A model generated the notes under the pieces. The model worked only from the letters and a program-made list of their open reading frames with translations. It was not told where the DNA came from and made no database searches. This document shows, piece after piece, positions 9,036 to 19,180 of a DNA stretch of 64,000 nt (position 1 is its first letter; the number at the start of each line of letters is the position of its first letter). The DNA is from Alphaproteobacteria bacterium (GTDB lineage Bacteria; Pseudomonadota; Alphaproteobacteria; Micropepsales; Micropepsaceae): NCBI GenBank assembly GCA_028871345.1, contig JAGWNK010000014.1, positions 1 to 64,000 of the forward strand, read 5' to 3'. Made by a program: the position numbers and the translations under genes.

Positions 9036-10049
9036 TTATTTCTCCATGGCGCGGCGCATGGCCTGCGCCACGCGCTTCGGTCCTGGGAAGTATTCCCATT
9101 CGAAGGCATGAGGATAGGGGGTATCCCAACCGGCGATCCGCTGCACGGGCGCCTCGAGATGGTAGAAGCAGTGTTCCTGGACCAGGGCGCAGAGTTCGGC
9201 CCCGTAGCCGCTGGTCAGCGTCGCCTCATGCGCCACCACGCAACGTCCCGTCTTCTCTACGGATTTGACGATGGCCTTGATGTCGACGGGCACGAGCGTG
9301 CGCAGGTCTATGACGTCCGCATCGACGCCGGCTTCCTCGGCAGCCGCCACGGCCACATGCACCATGGTACCGTAGGTCAGCACCGTGAGGTCCCGACCGG
9401 GACGTGCCACCGCGGCTTCGCCGAGCGGCACCGTGTAATAGCCTTCCGGGACGTCGCTCAGAGGATGCTTGGCCCACGGTTGCACAGGCTTCTCATGGTG
9501 TCCGTCGAACGGGCCGTTGTAGAGGCGTTTGGGCTCCAGGAAGATCACCGGATCGTCGTCCTCGATGGCGCTCATCAGCAGCCCCTTGGCATCGATGGGG
9601 TTCGATGGGATCACCGTCTTGATCCCCGCCACGTGGGTGAACAGCGCTTCCGGGCTCTGACTGTGGGTCTGACCGCCATAAATGCCGCCGCCATAGGGTG
9701 TGCGGATCGTCAAGGGCACGTGGAAATCGCCGGCCGAGCGATAGCGGATGCGCGCGGCTTCCGAAACGATCTGGTCGTACGCGGGATAGATGTAGTCGGC
9801 AAACTGGATTTCGACGACCGGTCTCAGTCCATAGGCGCCCATGCCGACGGCGATGCCGACGATGCCGGCTTCGCCGATGGGGGAGTCGAAGCAGCGCGTG
9901 ACGCCGTGCTTTCTCTGCAGGCCGTCAGTCACCCGGAAGACGCCGCCGAAATAACCCACGTCCTCGCCGAAGATGAGGACATTCGGGTCGCGCCCCAGCA
10001 TGACATCGAGTGCGGAGTTCAACGCCTGGATCATGTTCATCGCGGGCAT
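9036..10049 (-). CDS. bkdA2: Branched-chain 2-oxoacid dehydrogenase E1 beta
   Basis: A 337-residue E1 beta subunit of normal length. It shows the transketolase central fold (NVLIFGEDVGYFGGVFRVT, where the glutamate contacts thiamine diphosphate) and the C-terminal transketolase domain (GRDLTVLTYGTMVHVA). It pairs with E1 alpha to decarboxylate branched-chain 2-oxoacids. The gene lies one base after the E1 alpha stop and immediately before E2, so the three are a tight operon transcribed leftwards. Confidence 0.95.
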   Translation of the reverse strand: MPAMNMIQALNSALDVMLGRDPNVLIFGEDVGYFGGVFRVTDGLQRKHGVTRCFDSPIGEAGIVGIAVGMGAYGLRPVVEIQFADYIYPAYDQIVSEAARIRYRSAGDFHVPLTIRTPYGGGIYGGQTHSQSPEALFTHVAGIKTVIPSNPIDAKGLLMSAIEDDDPVIFLEPKRLYNGPFDGHHEKPVQPWAKHPLSDVPEGYYTVPLGEAAVARPGRDLTVLTYGTMVHVAVAAAEEAGVDADVIDLRTLVPVDIKAIVKSVEKTGRCVVAHEATLTSGYGAELCALVQEHCFYHLEAPVQRIAGWDTPYPHAFEWEYFPGPKRVAQAMRRAMEK

Positions 10050-10050
10050 G

Positions 10051-11415
<1,365 letters not shown>

Positions 11416-11439
11416 TTAGAAAAACAACAGTTTTTCTAA
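11416..11439. promoter_or_regulatory. 24-bp AT-rich perfect inverted repeat between cysA and bkdA1
   Basis: TTAGAAAAAC (11416-11425) and GTTTTTCTAA (11430-11439) are exact reverse complements with a 4-base spacer. It is strikingly AT-rich for this genome. It lies 34 bases beyond the cysA stop and about 130 bases before the E1 alpha start, both read leftwards. As RNA it is a weak A/U stem with no clean U tail, so an operator for the bkd promoter (an Lrp/BkdR or MarR-type dimer site) is as likely as a cysA terminator. Confidence 0.5.
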
Positions 11440-11472
11440 TGTCATTGACTGAGGCGTCACGGCCTGTGCGCG

Positions 11473-12222
11473 TCAGCGTGCAGGCTGTGGCGCGTGGTGC
11501 GCTTCACGATCGAGGAAAGCAGCGACGAACGGCGACTTCGGTGACTTCCGCACCTCGTCCGCCGTGCCGTACTGCTCGATCCTTCCGGCGCTCATGATTG
11601 CCACGAGGTCGGCCATGGCGAAGGCCTCATCCTGGTCGTGGGTGACGAACACGGTGGTGATCCCCATGCGTTCGTGCAGCGCGCGCAGCCAGGCCCGCAA
11701 CTCCTTGCGCACCTTGGCATCAAGGGCGCCGAACGGTTCGTCCAGCAACAGCATCCGCGGTTCGATGGCCAGCGCCCGGGCCAGCGCCACGCGCTGCCGT
11801 TGGCCGCCCGACAGCTGGCTGGGATAGCGCTTGCCGAGGCCTTCGAGCTGCACCAGCGCCAGAAGCTCTTCCACCTTCTGAGCGATTGCGGAGCGCGCGG
11901 GGCGAACCGACCGCGGCTTCACGGCCAAGCCGAAGGCGATGTTCTGCGCCACCGTCATATGGCGGAACAAAGCGTAGTTCTGGAACACGAAACCGGCTCG
12001 CCGGCTGCGCGCCGGCACATGCAGCCAGTTGAGATCGGCAAAGATCACGGAGCCGTCGTCGGGGAACTCCAGCCCTCCCAGGATGCGCAGCAGGGTCGTT
12101 TTGCCCGATCCCGACGGACCCAACAGCGCGACGAAGGCTCCTTGCGGAGCCGTGAAGCTGACTCCCTTGAGCGCCTCGAAGGCGCCGAACGACTTGGTGA
12201 CGGAGTCGACGACGAGGGACAT
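11473..12222 (-). CDS. cysA: Sulfate/thiosulfate ABC transporter ATPase
   Basis: A 249-residue ABC ATPase with Walker [10 protein letters not shown] (35-43), signature LSGGQ (137-141) and Walker B LLLDEP (Asp161, Glu162). It powers sulfate/thiosulfate import through the two permeases encoded just upstream. It is about 100 residues shorter than classical CysA: it stops after the nucleotide-binding domain and lacks the C-terminal TOBE regulatory domain. The ATG at 12222 has a good GGAG site; an in-frame extension upstream overlaps cysW and is not coding. Last gene of the sulfur-uptake operon. Confidence 0.9.
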   Translation of the reverse strand: MSLVVDSVTKSFGAFEALKGVSFTAPQGAFVALLGPSGSGKTTLLRILGGLEFPDDGSVIFADLNWLHVPARSRRAGFVFQNYALFRHMTVAQNIAFGLAVKPRSVRPARSAIAQKVEELLALVQLEGLGKRYPSQLSGGQRQRVALARALAIEPRMLLLDEPFGALDAKVRKELRAWLRALHERMGITTVFVTHDQDEAFAMADLVAIMSAGRIEQYGTADEVRKSPKSPFVAAFLDREAHHAPQPAR

Positions 12223-12232
12223 TGGCGGCTCC

Positions 12233-13081
12233 TTAGTGCCGGTGAACGGCGGCGATCTCGTCGGCGTAGCGCCATTCGAGAAGGGATTTGACGACGAGGG
12301 TGAGGATGGCCAGAAGCGCCAGCAGGGAAGCGACGGCGAACGCGGCGACGTACTGGTAATCGTTGTACAGAACTTCCACATGGAGGGGCAGGGTGTTGGT
12401 GAGACCGCGAATATGCCCGCTCACCACCGATACCGCGCCGAACTCGCCCATGGCGCGCGCGTTGCATAGCAAGACGCCGTAGAGCAGGCCCCATTTGATG
12501 TTGGGCAAGGTCACGCGCAGGAAGGTCTGCAAACCGGAAGCGCCCAGCGAGGCAGCGGCTTCCTCCTCTTCCCGTCCTTGGTCGGTCATCAGCGGAATCA
12601 ATTCGCGCGCCACGAAGGGAAATGTCACGAAGATCGTCGCCAGCACGATGCCTGGCAGGGCGAAGATCACCTTGACGTCCCACTCGCGCAGCATTGGGCC
12701 GAGCCAGCCCTGAAGGCCGAAGATCAGTACGTAGATCAGCCCCGACACGACCGGCGACACCGAGAAAGGGACGTCGATCAACGTGGTCAACAGTCCCTTG
12801 CCGCGGAAATCGAACTTGGCGATGGCCCAGGAGGCCGCGATGCCGAATATGGTGTTGAGCGGCACCGCGATGGCCGCGGTCAGCAGCGTCAATCGGATCG
12901 CGGCGCGCGCCTCCGGATCGTCAAACGACCGCATCGCCGCCCCAAAGCCTGCGCTCAGAGCTTGGGAAAATACCGTGGCAAGCGGCAGCACCAGGAACAC
13001 GCTGATGAAGCCGATCGCGATGGCCGCCAGCGCGAGGCGCGTCAGGGGATGATCCTGGGTCGGGCGCCGAAGGCTCATCAT
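12233..13081 (-). CDS. cysW: Sulfate ABC transporter permease CysW
   Basis: A 282-residue inner-membrane permease with about six transmembrane helices. The ABC-coupling EAA-type loop ([21 protein letters not shown]) is followed by the CysW-typical [20 protein letters not shown]. The start is one of two adjacent ATG codons (13081 or 13078) that overlap the cysT stop, so translation is coupled. It forms the channel together with CysT. Confidence 0.92.
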   Translation of the reverse strand: MMSLRRPTQDHPLTRLALAAIAIGFISVFLVLPLATVFSQALSAGFGAAMRSFDDPEARAAIRLTLLTAAIAVPLNTIFGIAASWAIAKFDFRGKGLLTTLIDVPFSVSPVVSGLIYVLIFGLQGWLGPMLREWDVKVIFALPGIVLATIFVTFPFVARELIPLMTDQGREEEEAAASLGASGLQTFLRVTLPNIKWGLLYGVLLCNARAMGEFGAVSVVSGHIRGLTNTLPLHVEVLYNDYQYVAAFAVASLLALLAILTLVVKSLLEWRYADEIAAVHRH

Positions 13082-13926
13082 TGGCGCTTGGCGGTCCACG
13101 CCTGCAGCAGGTTGAGGGTCAGGATCAGGATGAACGAGGCCGCCAGCATGACGAGCCCGATGGCCGCCGCACCGGCGTAATCGTATTGTTCGAGCTTGAT
13201 GACGATCAGGAGCGGCGCAATTTCCGATACTGTAGGCAGATTGCCGGCAATGAAGATGACCGAGCCGTATTCGCCCACGCCGCGCGCGAAGGCGAGTGTC
13301 GCTCCGGTCACCAGAGCCGGAGACAGTGTGGGCAGGACCACGCGGATCAGGGTCTGCCATCGCGTGGCGCCCAGCGTGGCCGCCGCCTCCTCTTCCTCGT
13401 TGCCCAAATCCGCCAGGACAGGCTCGAGGGTCCGCACCACGAACGGCAGGCCGACGAACGTCAGCGCCACCACAACGCCCAGGGGCGTGTAGGCGATCTT
13501 CAGTCCCAGATGCATCAGGGGCTCGCCGAGCCAGCCCTGGGGCGCGTAGAGCGCCGACAGCGCAATTCCGGCGACCGCTGTGGGCAGGGCGAACGGCAGG
13601 TCCACGAGGGCATCCAGCAGCCGCTTGCCGGGGAAGCGGTAGCGCACCAGAACCCAGGCGACGATCAGGCCGAACAAGGCGTTGATCACCGCGGCGATCG
13701 CGGCCGCGCCGAAGGAGAGACGCAGGGCCGCCAGCACGCGATGATCGCCCAGCACCCGCAATAGGCCGTCGAACCCCAGCTCCCACGGCCGCAAGACCAG
13801 GGCCGTGATCGGGATCAATACGACCGCGCTGAGGTAGAACAGCGTGAACCCGAACGACAGGCCGAAGCCGGGCAGGGCGCTCGGGTTGCGCCAGCGCGCA
13901 CGAAGGGAGACCGCCGTAACGCTCAT
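13078..13926 (-). CDS. cysT: Sulfate ABC transporter permease CysT/CysU
   Basis: A 282-residue permease, the partner of CysW. It has about six membrane helices, the EAA-type loop [15 protein letters not shown] and the CysT motif [19 protein letters not shown]. Its ATG overlaps the cysP stop by four bases (ATGA). The frame is open further upstream, but there it runs antiphase through cysP and is not real coding sequence. Confidence 0.93.
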   Translation of the reverse strand: MSVTAVSLRARWRNPSALPGFGLSFGFTLFYLSAVVLIPITALVLRPWELGFDGLLRVLGDHRVLAALRLSFGAAAIAAVINALFGLIVAWVLVRYRFPGKRLLDALVDLPFALPTAVAGIALSALYAPQGWLGEPLMHLGLKIAYTPLGVVVALTFVGLPFVVRTLEPVLADLGNEEEEAAATLGATRWQTLIRVVLPTLSPALVTGATLAFARGVGEYGSVIFIAGNLPTVSEIAPLLIVIKLEQYDYAGAAAIGLVMLAASFILILTLNLLQAWTAKRQ

Positions 13927-14924
13927 CGGCCGGGCTTGTAGATCTGGTCGAACACGCCGCCGTCGGCGAAATGTGTGCTTTGCGCTTTCTGCCAGCCGCC
14001 GAAGATCTCGTCGACCGTATACAGAGGAATGGTCGGGAACTGCCTGGCATGTGCGGCCAGAAGCTCCGGATCGCGCGGGCGGTAGAAGTGCTCGGCCTCG
14101 ATCTCCTGTCCCTGCTTGCCGTACAGGAACCGAAGATACGCTTCGGCGACCTTGCGGGTCCTGTGGCGGTCGACATTCCTGTCGAGCACGGCCACCGGCG
14201 GTTCGGCGAGAATGGAGTCTGACGGATAGACGATCTCGAACTTGTCGCCGCCCTGTTCCTTGAGCGCCAGATAGGCCTCGTTTTCCCAGGTGAGCAGCAC
14301 GTCGCCGATGCCGCGCTGCGCGAACGTCGTCGTGGAGCCGCGGGCGCCCGTATCGAGCACGGGAACATGCTGGTAGAGGGCGGCGACGAAGGCGCGGGCT
14401 TTGTCGACACTTCCCCCGGGCGATCTCTCGGCATGCGCCCAGGCGGCGAGGTAGGTCCAGCGGGCACCGCCCGACGTCTTGGGATTGGGCGTGATCACCT
14501 GCACGCCCGGCCTCACGAGATCCGGCCAGTCCTTGATGTGCCAGGGGTTGCCCTTGCGCACCAGGAACACGATCGTGGATGTATAGGGCGATGAATTGTG
14601 CGGCAGACGCTTCTGCCAATTGGCGGGCAACAGATCGGCCTTCCGGGAGATCGCGTCGATGTCATAGGCGAGGGCCAGCGTCACGACGTCGGCATCGAGC
14701 CCGTCGATGACGGCGCGGGCCTGCGCTCCCGATCCGCCATGTGACGTGTTGATGGTCACCCGGTCACCCGTCTTGGCCTTCCAATCGGCGGCAAAGGCTG
14801 CGTTGATGTCTTTGTAGAGTTCGCGCGTCGGGTCGTAGCTGACATTCAACAGCGCGACGTTTGCGGCATGGGCGTCTCCGGCAAACAGGACCGACACCGC
14901 CAGGGCGAAAGCGAAGCGTTTCAT
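13923..14924 (-). CDS. cysP: Periplasmic sulfate-binding protein
   Basis: A 333-residue solute-binding protein of the CysP/Sbp family. Residues 1-20 are a cleavable signal peptide ending AHA. The mature protein starts with the family pattern [18 protein letters not shown] and contains [12 protein letters not shown] and [12 protein letters not shown], which line the sulfate pocket in known members. A GAGGAGA ribosome site precedes ATG 14924. It follows the porin gene by 21 bases and feeds the CysTWA importer. Confidence 0.95.
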   Translation of the reverse strand: MKRFAFALAVSVLFAGDAHAANVALLNVSYDPTRELYKDINAAFAADWKAKTGDRVTINTSHGGSGAQARAVIDGLDADVVTLALAYDIDAISRKADLLPANWQKRLPHNSSPYTSTIVFLVRKGNPWHIKDWPDLVRPGVQVITPNPKTSGGARWTYLAAWAHAERSPGGSVDKARAFVAALYQHVPVLDTGARGSTTTFAQRGIGDVLLTWENEAYLALKEQGGDKFEIVYPSDSILAEPPVAVLDRNVDRHRTRKVAEAYLRFLYGKQGQEIEAEHFYRPRDPELLAAHARQFPTIPLYTVDEIFGGWQKAQSTHFADGGVFDQIYKPGR

Positions 14925-14945
14925 GGCGTTTCTCCTCGCGATGGT

Positions 14946-16550
14946 TCAAAGCGCGAATTGTGCGCGGACGGCAAAGGTCTGGAAATCCTGGCCGCCACTG
15001 ACGACCGGCAGCACCGGCGCAACCGTGGTTGTGACACTCTTGGCTGACTGCAGGCGGCGTTCGTAGACCCGCTGATAGTTGAAGGCGAAGCGCACGGCAC
15101 TGTTGGCATACCAGTTCAGGCCGAAGGTCGCGATCCGTTGATCGCCTCCGCGCACGGTGTTGTAGAAAGTATAAGTCTTGGTGGTGACGCCGGTCCAGTT
15201 TGTCACCACGTTCGAAGCATCATAGGCATGATTGTCCAGATTGAGATCGCTGTAGCGGCCTGCGATTTCCCAGGCGCCACAACCGCCTTCTGCAAGTGAG
15301 AATGGATGCGCGGGCTTCGGCGGTGTGAAGGCGCCGGTGGCGGGGTTGTATTCTCTGCTTTCGCCGGTAAGCGCCCAGCTCGCTTGCACGTACCATCCCG
15401 AAAAATCATGGTCGGCGGGCTTGACGATCGTGGTGCCGCTGCTGGTGGCGCTCGTGTAGGTCGTATAGGCCGCCGGCGAGCGGTCGACGTGGAAATCATA
15501 GTAGCCCCCCTGTACATAGAAGGCCCGCAGATTACCCGCCGCCTCGACACCCCATTGCGTCAGGTGGTCGGCGGGCAGGGCGCCGGTGTTGACGAGCTTG
15601 AGGCCATTGGAATCGACGGTGAGCTCCGGCGGATCGGCGAGGGTAATCGTGTTGCGCGCCGGAGCCCCTGGCGTTGTCGCCAAAGTCGCGCCGCCGTTCG
15701 GTACCGCATCCGGCAGCCTGAAGATGTGCGTTCCGTTGGCACCGATCAGCAGATGCGCATCGACATCCGAATAGACAAGATAGGCGGCGCGGCCGAGCAA
15801 GGCCTGCTGCTCATAGAACGCGGCGCTGTCCTGCACCTTGCCGCCGGTATAGGAAAGGGCGGCGAACAGCTTTTCGCCGGCGTACAGAATCGAAATGGCA
15901 TCCCGCCCGTCGCCGCCCGCGATGCCGCGCTGCAGGTTCGATGGCGAGTTGCGCTCCAGGAAGATCGTGTCGCTCGACGACGTCGAATCCTCGATGTTGG
16001 CAGGCGGCGGATAGGCGCCGATGCGAAAGGCCCATGGCGCCAGGCCGTCGTATTGGAGATAGGCGGATTGGATGCGCCCGCCGGTCTCGGTCCCGCCGCT
16101 GCCCCCGAAGTCGACATTGAGATAGTACGACCAGACGCGGAACAGCTTGCCTTGGACGCCGAGATAAACGCGCCGGAAATTCGTGCCGTTGGCGAGATCG
16201 GGGCCGTAGGCGGGCGGCAGCAGTCTCGCCGCGGCACTCTGGCTGTAATAGGCCCAGTCGCCTTGCACCAGCGCCCGGATGGAAGCGGAAAAATCCCCGT
16301 CAGCCGAGGCGATGGAGGGCCGGCCGTTGGTGATCGAAACCTTCACCGCGGACGACTGCTCGTTGCGGATGTCGGCGTATTGATCGCCGGTCGAGCGCTT
16401 GAGGTCCTGGACTTGCGCGGACAAGTCCTGGATCTGCTGTTCCAGCGCCTGGATCTTGCCGGCGCTGTCGGTTGCGCCTGCGGTCGCGGCGCCGACGGCG
16501 TAGGCCGTCCCCATCAGGCCGGCAGTCGCGATCCTGACGATTGAATTCAT
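14946..16550 (-). CDS. OprO/OprP-type outer-membrane porin
   Basis: A 534-residue porin. It has a signal peptide (about 1-26), a short coiled coil (KIQALEQQIQDLSAQVQDL) as found at the N-terminus of trimeric anion porins, then a long beta-barrel domain and a C-terminal FAVRAQFAL. OprP/OprO porins are anion-selective (phosphate, polyphosphate). Here the gene is first in an operon with cysPTWA, so I infer that the substrate is sulfate or an organosulfonate. ATG 16550 is preceded by GGGAAG; an in-frame extension to 16631 would run through the operator. Expression is probably induced by sulfur starvation. Confidence 0.88.
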   Translation of the reverse strand: MNSIVRIATAGLMGTAYAVGAATAGATDSAGKIQALEQQIQDLSAQVQDLKRSTGDQYADIRNEQSSAVKVSITNGRPSIASADGDFSASIRALVQGDWAYYSQSAAARLLPPAYGPDLANGTNFRRVYLGVQGKLFRVWSYYLNVDFGGSGGTETGGRIQSAYLQYDGLAPWAFRIGAYPPPANIEDSTSSSDTIFLERNSPSNLQRGIAGGDGRDAISILYAGEKLFAALSYTGGKVQDSAAFYEQQALLGRAAYLVYSDVDAHLLIGANGTHIFRLPDAVPNGGATLATTPGAPARNTITLADPPELTVDSNGLKLVNTGALPADHLTQWGVEAAGNLRAFYVQGGYYDFHVDRSPAAYTTYTSATSSGTTIVKPADHDFSGWYVQASWALTGESREYNPATGAFTPPKPAHPFSLAEGGCGAWEIAGRYSDLNLDNHAYDASNVVTNWTGVTTKTYTFYNTVRGGDQRIATFGLNWYANSAVRFAFNYQRVYERRLQSAKSVTTTVAPVLPVVSGGQDFQTFAVRAQFAL

Positions 16551-16593
16551 GGTGCTTCCCGTCCCGTGATACCCACAACGACAACAGGAGATC

Positions 16594-16620
16594 ACTATAA
16601 ACTCTACTGAGTCAATAGAG
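16594..16620 (-). promoter_or_regulatory. Porin-cysPTWA operator with -10 element
   Basis: A 19-bp near-palindrome (16602-16620) reads CTCTATTGACTCAGTAGAG on the minus strand. Its five-base outer arms CTCTA/TAGAG are perfect and only one inner base pair plus the centre break symmetry. Right downstream is TATAGT (16594-16599), a good -10 box. The palindrome therefore covers the spacer and -35 area, as expected for an Rrf2-family repressor such as the one encoded next door. The A/T-T-G-A-C-T core is common in Rrf2 (IscR/CymR) sites. Confidence 0.65.
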
Positions 16621-16675
16621 ATTAAAGACAATAACCAGCCGCTTCTTGCAACTGCATCGCCGTATCCTATGCAGT

Positions 16676-17122
16676 CTAGTTACGGCGCTTCCGCTTCTTG
16701 GCGGTCTTTTCGTCCATGATCGCCTGGGCCAGCGTGCGGCTTTCGAGGATCTCCGCAGTGGCATCCCGCACGGCCAGAAGCACCTTGCGGATGGCACAGG
16801 TGGTCTCATCCTCGCAGTCGTCGCAGCGCCGGTAGGCCGTGCGGCTGGCGCAGGGACTGAGCGCAAGGGGTCCATCGATGACGCGGATTACCTCGGCGAA
16901 ATCGATGTCGTCGGGATCGCGGCCGAGGGTATAGCCGCCGAACTTTCCTCTCTGGCTGTGGACGATGCCGCGTCGCTTCATGTCGAGCAGGATCTGTTCG
17001 AGGAACTTGCGCGGAACCTTTGCCTGTTCGGCGATGTCGGCGATCATGATGGGTTCGTTGCCTTCATGCTCGCCGAGCACGAACAGCGCTCGCAGGGCGT
17101 AGCGGGCCTTCTGGGATAGCAT
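16676..17122 (-). CDS. Rrf2-family transcriptional regulator
   Basis: A 148-residue Rrf2 regulator. A winged helix covers residues 1-80 (QKARYALRALFVL ... VPRKFLEQILLDMKRRGIV), followed by a cysteine cluster at 91, 100, 103 and 109 (C-x8-C-x2-C-x5-C). That is one more cysteine than the three [2Fe-2S] ligands of IscR, and could bind an iron-sulfur cluster or zinc. Family members include CymR, which controls sulfur genes. Directly downstream lies the porin-cysPTWA operon with a palindromic site, so it is probably the sulfur or cysteine regulator. The start at ATG 17122 gives the canonical N-terminus; the longer open frame is not conserved-looking. Confidence 0.9.
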   Translation of the reverse strand: MLSQKARYALRALFVLGEHEGNEPIMIADIAEQAKVPRKFLEQILLDMKRRGIVHSQRGKFGGYTLGRDPDDIDFAEVIRVIDGPLALSPCASRTAYRRCDDCEDETTCAIRKVLLAVRDATAEILESRTLAQAIMDEKTAKKRKRRN

Positions 17123-17150
17123 CGGAAGTTCGTCCCTCAATTCTACGGGG

Positions 17151-17178
17151 ATTATCGTGAAATAGTGATTCTTTGCAA
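17151..17178 (-). promoter_or_regulatory. Possible promoter of the Rrf2 gene
   Basis: On the minus strand TTGCAA (17173-17178) and GATAAT (17151-17156) are spaced 16 bases apart and lie about 30 bases before the regulator start. They resemble sigma-70 -35 and -10 boxes. Confidence 0.4.
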
Positions 17179-17210
17179 CTTTTGCTTTGTCGAGGACGCC
17201 GCGGCGCGGC

Positions 17211-18392
17211 TTATGACGCGCTGGGTATGATTGCCGCTTGGCTCTGCAGCTCCAGAACGGTCCGTCGCGCCACGATCGCCGCCACGGCGATGGTGGAGAC
17301 GAGGCCCATGGGGGCAGGAAACGCCGCAAAGGCAGCGCTGGCGCCCAGTGCAACCGCAATCAGCAGGATCTCGGTTTGGTCGAAGGTGCGCTCGCGGTAG
17401 AGGAAGGCGAGCGCGATGACCAGTGCTGGCAGGTCGTAGAGGAACACATAGGGCGTGCAAAGCAGCGCCGCGCAGACAAGGGCCGCCGCCTTGCGCGCCG
17501 GGGACGCCGCTCCGCGCCACAGAAAGCCGATGACACCGGCGCAGGAGAGCGTGACGAAGGCCTGACCCGCCATCGCCGCCAGATTGGTAGCGCCGGCCCA
17601 GCGGATGGCGCCGTATACGCTCTGCAGTTTGGCCCAGCCGACAGCGCCTTCGTCCAGGAGCGTGTGCGCGGTCATCGGCAGGTTGACCAAAAACGCATCC
17701 ATCGCATCCGTGCCGAAGGCCAGGACGGACGACAGAAGGACGAGCGCGACCGTTGCGGCCGCGGACCAGAAGGCGCGCCACTCGCCGCCGCAGATGAGCG
17801 CCAGGGGCACGACGACGCCGAACTGCGGCTTGTAGGACAGCAGCCCGAGGAGCACGCCGGCCAGAACCGGTCGCCGTTCCAGTAAGACGAGGCCGAAACC
17901 GAGCAGGCCCGCCGTGAGCATCCCATTCTGCCCGACCATGACATTGGCGAAGGTCCAGGGCGCCGCCAGTGCCAGCAGCACGGCCAGCCGCTCCCTGCTG
18001 ATCGTACGCACCGCCGCCGCAAACAGCGTCCCGGTTGCGCCCATGAAGACGAGGAACCCCGGCAGGTAGCCGAGCTTTGCCAGGCCGAGCGCCACGAACA
18101 GGTACGAGGGAGGATAAGGCCAGCCCAGGGCCCCGGGGAAGGGATGCCTGATGATCTCGACTTGGGCCGCATGCTGAAGCAGGCCGCTATAGGCCGATGA
18201 CGCCGCGCCGCGCTCCGCCAGCCAGCCCGCCGACCACACGCCGAGGAAGTCGGTCACCAGCGGATGGCCGCCGCGATCCAGCAGCCAGTGGTTCTGCACG
18301 AACAGCCAGACGAGCCACAGAAGGTACGCTGCCGCCACGCCGCTGGCGCAGGCAGCCGCGAGCTTTTCCGCCGAGCTGGAATGGCCTTTCAT
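17211..18392 (-). CDS. GT87-type polyprenyl-linked glycosyltransferase (DUF2029)
   Basis: A 393-residue integral membrane protein with about ten hydrophobic helices. It fits the GT-C mannosyltransferase family GT87/DUF2029: an early aspartate in the first periplasmic loop (VTDFLGVWSAGWLA), a YPPSYLFVALGLAKLGY segment and a SYKPQFGVVVPLAL helix. Such enzymes move a sugar from a polyprenyl phosphate onto a glycan or lipid outside the cytoplasm. It ends the sugar-phosphate operon, 34 bases after the kinase gene. The substrate is unknown, and cotranscription with hexose-phosphate genes may be incidental. Confidence 0.8.
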   Translation of the reverse strand: MKGHSSSAEKLAAACASGVAAAYLLWLVWLFVQNHWLLDRGGHPLVTDFLGVWSAGWLAERGAASSAYSGLLQHAAQVEIIRHPFPGALGWPYPPSYLFVALGLAKLGYLPGFLVFMGATGTLFAAAVRTISRERLAVLLALAAPWTFANVMVGQNGMLTAGLLGFGLVLLERRPVLAGVLLGLLSYKPQFGVVVPLALICGGEWRAFWSAAATVALVLLSSVLAFGTDAMDAFLVNLPMTAHTLLDEGAVGWAKLQSVYGAIRWAGATNLAAMAGQAFVTLSCAGVIGFLWRGAASPARKAAALVCAALLCTPYVFLYDLPALVIALAFLYRERTFDQTEILLIAVALGASAAFAAFPAPMGLVSTIAVAAIVARRTVLELQSQAAIIPSAS

Positions 18393-18426
18393 CGGCCCAG
18401 TCTAGGGGGTGCTGCTTGCCGCGCTG

Positions 18427-19158
18427 TTAACGCTTTGCCTGCTCTTTGAAGGCCTTGCCCGCCCACAGCGCCGCGCCGCCCTTGAGGCCGGCGATGTTCG
18501 ACACGATCGTCGTGTGAGGCGGCAGCTTGAACTTCAATCTCCTGGCGTTTCCGCCGCCGATGTACAAATGGTCGTAGTGCAGCAGCGTGAAGAGATACGG
18601 CAGCATCTTCGCCACGCGCTTGTTCCATTTGGCGTGGCCGATCGACTTGCGCGATGCGTCTCCCAGATAGTCGTCGAACGTCTTGCTGTGATGCGCGGGC
18701 ATATGCGCGATTTCCATATGCGGCATCAGTTCGCCGTCGCGGAAGAGGGCCGTGCCGAACCCGGTGCCCAGCGTGACAACCAGCTCCAGGCCTCTGCCGC
18801 GGATCACGGCCAGGCCTTGCATGTCGGCGTCGTTGACCAGTCGCACGGGCTTGTTGCCGAGGCGCTTGGCCAGCTTCGTCGCCAGGTCGAAGCCCGCATA
18901 GATCTTCGTGCCGAAATGCGGCGCCGTCACCACATGCGTACCTTTCACGACGCCGGGAAACCCGATCGAGATGCAGTCGAAGGACTTGAGCGGCGCCACC
19001 ATCTCGACCAGCGACTTGATCAGCAGCGGCGGCGGGCAGGGGTGCGGGGTCGGGATGCGCAGGTGGTCGCTGAGGAGCTTGCCTTTGGGATCGATGATCG
19101 CCGCCTTGAGGCCCGTACCGCCGATATCGATGGCGAGAATCCGCTTGTGGGTCGTCAC
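18427..19158 (-). CDS. ppgK: ROK-family kinase, polyphosphate-glucokinase-like
   Basis: A 243-residue ROK kinase. The phosphate-binding motif DIGGTGLKAA (from Asp11) is near the N-terminus, with LVNDADMQGLA carrying the catalytic aspartate and VTLGTGFGTALF. The short length and absence of the ROK zinc motif (CxCGxxGC) fit the polyphosphate glucokinase branch, which phosphorylates glucose with polyphosphate or ATP. ATP-only use cannot be excluded. I chose the GTG at 19158, which has AGAGG seven bases upstream. It follows pgl by 22 bases and supplies glucose 6-phosphate to the same operon's enzymes. Confidence 0.85.
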   Translation of the reverse strand: MTTHKRILAIDIGGTGLKAAIIDPKGKLLSDHLRIPTPHPCPPPLLIKSLVEMVAPLKSFDCISIGFPGVVKGTHVVTAPHFGTKIYAGFDLATKLAKRLGNKPVRLVNDADMQGLAVIRGRGLELVVTLGTGFGTALFRDGELMPHMEIAHMPAHHSKTFDDYLGDASRKSIGHAKWNKRVAKMLPYLFTLLHYDHLYIGGGNARRLKFKLPPHTTIVSNIAGLKGGAALWAGKAFKEQAKR

Positions 19159-19180
19159 GCTGCTGCCTCTGTTGATTCTA

